Source: Candidatus Fermentibacteraceae bacterium
Lineage (GTDB): Bacteria > Fermentibacterota > Fermentibacteria > Fermentibacterales > JCC-6
Assembly: GCA_030596465.1 (NCBI GenBank)
Contig: JAUVJW010000068.1
Coordinates: 1-8,230 of the forward strand
Direction: 5' to 3'
Length of the DNA stretch: 8,230 nt
Position 1 is the stretch's first letter, and every line of letters starts with the position of its first letter. The notes under the pieces were generated by a model. That model was not told the origin of the DNA. It searched no databases and worked only from the letters and a program-made list of their open reading frames with translations. Position numbers and translations under genes: made by a program. This document shows, piece by piece, positions 6,004 through 8,230 of this stretch.

Positions 6004-6009
6004 CCTCCC
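6004..6009 (-). promoter_or_regulatory. Shine-Dalgarno GGGAGG that fixes the TTG start of the secreted protein
   Basis: On the minus strand GGGAGG lies 6 bases before the TTG at 5995-5997. It places the start exactly at the charged beginning of the signal peptide. No comparable site precedes the upstream in-frame ATG at 6202-6204. Confidence 0.75.
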
Positions 6010-6182
6010 TGTTTCCCGGCAATTTCCTGCCGACCCTGCGATCGAATAGAATACCCGACCATTTATCAGATAATCCTTCAACCGAACACTGATGTCAATA
6101 CCTTGCGACAGAACTACACCAGACAATTGCCTGTTATTCCGTAGTATATTAGCTTTTCTACAAGCAGCGAAAGAGGAAAACG

Positions 6183-7202
6183 ATGAAAGTTCTCTATACT
6201 TCAACTGATACAGGTGTTGACAATGCAGTAGGAAGGCTTCTGGACAACTTCCGGTGGCGTGAGCTTCTTCCGGAGGGCGAGGATTTACTAATCAAGGTGA
6301 ATCTTACATGGGACTATCTCCGGCCGGGAGTAAACACCTCACCATGGGTCGTTGAGGCCCTCTGCAAACGGTTGAAAGAGCACACTGGACAAATCTACCT
6401 GGGTGAGTCAAGTCAGGTGCTGGTAAATGCTTCAAAAGCACTGCGGGTTCAGCGAATGGACGCGGTTGTTGAAAGACAGGGACTCGTATGGCACAACTTC
6501 AGCGACAATCCATGGAAAAAAGTTACTGTTGACGGACTTACCTTTGGCATTCCCGAGATCTGCACGAAAATGGCTGTTATTTCTGTACCGGTGGTAAAAA
6601 CTCACTACCGCTCGGTAATATCGGTGGCAATGAAACACCTTTACGGTTGCCTTAACGACGGCAGACACAACTACCACCACAAGCTTACAGACTATATTGT
6701 GGCTGTTAATAAAGCAATTCCTGTGAAATTTATTCTTGCGGATGGTACTGTAAGTCTGGAGGGCTCCGGGCCCAAACCCGGAATTCCAAAACAGACAGAT
6801 TTTCTTGCGCTGTCAACAGATCCGGTTGCTCTTGATTTTTCTGTCGCCGGAGTAATGGGTATCGACCCCGGAACAATAGAGAGTATACAAAAGGGCAACG
6901 GACAAGTTGGTTCCTGCAATGATGTGGAAAATGTATGTATCTCACCGCTCGAGAAGGTTCCTTCTTTTATCTTCAAACCGGCGGAACCCAACTTTGTTGC
7001 AAAAGTAGAGAAAAAAATCCGGGGAAAGAAAAAACCTCAGGAATCGCCAAAAGACGGTCCCTTTATTGGTATAATGAAAGCCGGTGCAAAACGCTGGTAT
7101 AACCTGTCTTACTCCATCTTTGGTCAAAAAAGAGAAGCTGAAGAATGGAAAAAGAGTCTTCCCTACGGCCCTCAGTGGCTTGGTGAACCGGAGGAAAAAT
7201 GA
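6183..7202 (+). CDS. DUF362 domain-containing protein
   Basis: The product has 339 residues. DUF362 is a widespread family whose reaction I cannot state. Signatures seen: LLIKVNL (35-41), RPGVNTSPWVVEAL (47-60), IYLGESS (71-77), PVVKTH (136-141), SVAMKHLYGCLNDGRHNYHH (147-166), ADGTVSLEGSGP (186-197) and DPVALD (213-218). The family often pairs with or carries ferredoxin-type Fe-S clusters. Here there is no CxxCxxC motif, so any cluster would have to be on a partner. The tail after about residue 275 is lysine-rich, then aromatic (KRWYNLSYSIF), and looks specific to this lineage. There is no signal peptide or membrane segment, so a cytoplasmic protein is likely. The GAGG site is 6 bases before the ATG. 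A TATATT at 6145-6150 may be the -10, but no good -35 is seen. Its TGA overlaps the radical SAM start as ATGA. Confidence 0.9.
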   Translation: MKVLYTSTDTGVDNAVGRLLDNFRWRELLPEGEDLLIKVNLTWDYLRPGVNTSPWVVEALCKRLKEHTGQIYLGESSQVLVNASKALRVQRMDAVVERQGLVWHNFSDNPWKKVTVDGLTFGIPEICTKMAVISVPVVKTHYRSVISVAMKHLYGCLNDGRHNYHHKLTDYIVAVNKAIPVKFILADGTVSLEGSGPKPGIPKQTDFLALSTDPVALDFSVAGVMGIDPGTIESIQKGNGQVGSCNDVENVCISPLEKVPSFIFKPAEPNFVAKVEKKIRGKKKPQESPKDGPFIGIMKAGAKRWYNLSYSIFGQKREAEEWKKSLPYGPQWLGEPEEK

Positions 7203-8230
7203 ATTTTGCCGGACAGGCGAAAATGGGCATCGGCGCTCTCAGATGCCGACTTGGCGCAAAGATTCCGCTTAATGTAATGGTCTCCGTTACAGACCGATGT
7301 CCAAGCAGATGCTCTTACTGTCAGATTCCTTCGAGGTGCAGACCGGATCTCTCCACTGAACAGTGGAAAAGTATTTTCCGGCAGATGGCGGAAGCAGGTA
7401 CAATGCGTATCGGGGTATGGGGCGGCGAGCCCCTCGCAAGAGCGGATATCGTTGAGTTGTGCGCTTACGCCAGAGGACTTGGAATGTATGTCAGCCTGGA
7501 CTCCAATGGATATTTTGTACCCTCCAGACCTGAAATACTTGACAACATAGATCATCTTGTCCTCTCTTACGACGGACCGAAAGAAGCCCACGACAGTAAC
7601 CGTGAGGAGGGCAGCTGGGAAAAAGTCACAGCAGCCTTTGAAGCAGCTTCAGGAAAGGTAAGACTCTGGTCAATAAGCGTTCTCACCAAAAACAACATTC
7701 ATCTTCTTGATGAAATAATGGATGCCGCGGAAAAATACGGTTTTATGGCTTCCTTCCAGACTCTCCACCACAACGATACACTGGGTGGAAATACTTCCAG
7801 GATGATGCCCTCGGCGGAAGAGTATTCAATAGCTTTCAAAAAACTCCTTACCATGAAAAAAGCCGGGGCACCCATTATTCTCAGCAACCGTTATCTGGAA
7901 GCTGCTTCCAGATGGCAGGACTATTCTAAAACAAGAATCATGGATCGCTTCTACGGCCCTGCATGCCAGGCTGGAAGGGCCTACTGCAACATCGATGTGG
8001 ATGGAACAGTTTACCCCTGCTCACTGCTTATCGGTGAGTATGAAGGAGCCAGGAGCGCCCTTCACGGTGGATTCAAAAAAGCATTCCTTCATCTCAGCGA
8101 AAAGGATCTGCCCTGCAATGCCTGCACGGCTTCGTGTTATCCTGAATACAACTACCTCTATTCTCTTAATGTTCCTGTGGCGCTGGACTGGGCCCGAGGA
8201 GTAAAAAGAACCGACAAACTTCTACATAAA
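7199..8230 (+). CDS. Radical SAM protein with SPASM-like C-terminal cysteines, 3' end beyond the window
   Basis: Open reading frame of 344 codons from the ATG at 7199-7201 with no stop before the edge, so the end is missing. Radical SAM enzymes use a [4Fe-4S] cluster to cleave S-adenosylmethionine and start radical chemistry. Here C34-x3-C38-x2-C41 (in TDRCPSRCSYC) is the cluster motif and WGGEP (74-78) the SAM-binding motif. The strand VSLDSNGYF (98-106) and LVLSYDGP (120-127) fit the barrel. The C-terminal part has C256, C263, C274, then C306, C309, C313 (CNACTASC), around NIDVDGTVYPC. This is the pattern of an auxiliary Fe-S (SPASM or twitch) domain, common in peptide-modifying and other anaerobic enzymes. 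GGAGG lies 4 bases before the ATG, inside the DUF362 gene, and the two overlap by 4 bases. Coupled translation is likely and the two proteins may act together. The substrate is unknown. Confidence 0.92.
   Translation, partial: MNFAGQAKMGIGALRCRLGAKIPLNVMVSVTDRCPSRCSYCQIPSRCRPDLSTEQWKSIFRQMAEAGTMRIGVWGGEPLARADIVELCAYARGLGMYVSLDSNGYFVPSRPEILDNIDHLVLSYDGPKEAHDSNREEGSWEKVTAAFEAASGKVRLWSISVLTKNNIHLLDEIMDAAEKYGFMASFQTLHHNDTLGGNTSRMMPSAEEYSIAFKKLLTMKKAGAPIILSNRYLEAASRWQDYSKTRIMDRFYGPACQAGRAYCNIDVDGTVYPCSLLIGEYEGARSALHGGFKKAFLHLSEKDLPCNACTASCYPEYNYLYSLNVPVALDWARGVKRTDKLLHK

Noticed and set aside
6017..6032. Small inverted repeat CGGCA-ATTTCC-TGCCG upstream of the secreted protein
   Set aside because: A 5-bp stem is expected by chance, and nothing around it suggests an operator or riboswitch.
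5998..6204. N-terminal extension of the secreted protein from an ATG at 6202-6204
   Set aside because: It has no ribosome site, overlaps the divergent DUF362 start, and puts 69 charged residues before an obvious signal peptide that has its own GGGAGG and TTG.
7172..7591. Minus-strand open frame of 139 codons at the radical SAM start
   Set aside because: It covers the radical SAM cluster and SAM-binding motifs on the opposite strand and has no features of its own.

Overview
The window comes from a bacterial chromosome of moderate GC content. It is gene-dense, has short intergenic gaps and shows bacterial Shine-Dalgarno sites. Housekeeping genes (smpB, rph, rdgB, nth, a CCA-encoding tRNA-Leu) place it in Bacteria. 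A membrane-anchored GerMN-type protein, a periplasmic or cell-wall amidase and a secreted protein with a short signal peptide say little about phylum. The overall style would fit an uncultured FCB-like lineage, but that is a weak impression and not a determination. I see no mobile element, CRISPR array, integrase or phage gene.

Left part (1-3896, all minus strand): reading with transcription, smpB, an N-acetylmuramoyl-L-alanine amidase, a GerMN-like anchored protein, rph (RNase PH), rdgB (ITP/XTP pyrophosphatase) and a GNAT acetyltransferase that runs off the left edge. smpB/amidase and rph/rdgB overlap by 4 bases (ATGA), and the GerMN-like gene starts with TTG directly after the amidase stop. 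This looks like one operon mixing RNA and nucleotide quality control with cell-wall remodelling. The GerMN-like reading frame contains an in-frame TAG, the main anomaly of this part.

Middle (3897-5353): an 84-base divergent spacer holds a good sigma70-like promoter for tRNA-Leu(CAG) on the plus strand and a probable extended -10 for the smpB operon on the minus strand. The tRNA is followed by a 12-bp hairpin terminator. Then come an RmlC-type sugar epimerase (minus) and, divergent from it, nth (endonuclease III, plus). The nth stop codon lies in the loop of a hairpin that serves as terminator for the converging gene.

Right part (5374-8230): a secreted protein built of two tandem copies of an unrecognised domain of about 82 residues (WGxDRLG...PGE...YD...DEDxDxY...W). 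It is transcribed away from a DUF362 gene. That gene is translationally coupled (ATGA overlap) to a radical SAM protein with SPASM-like cysteines, open at the right edge. The DUF362/radical SAM pair and the two-repeat secreted protein are the least understood parts of the window.
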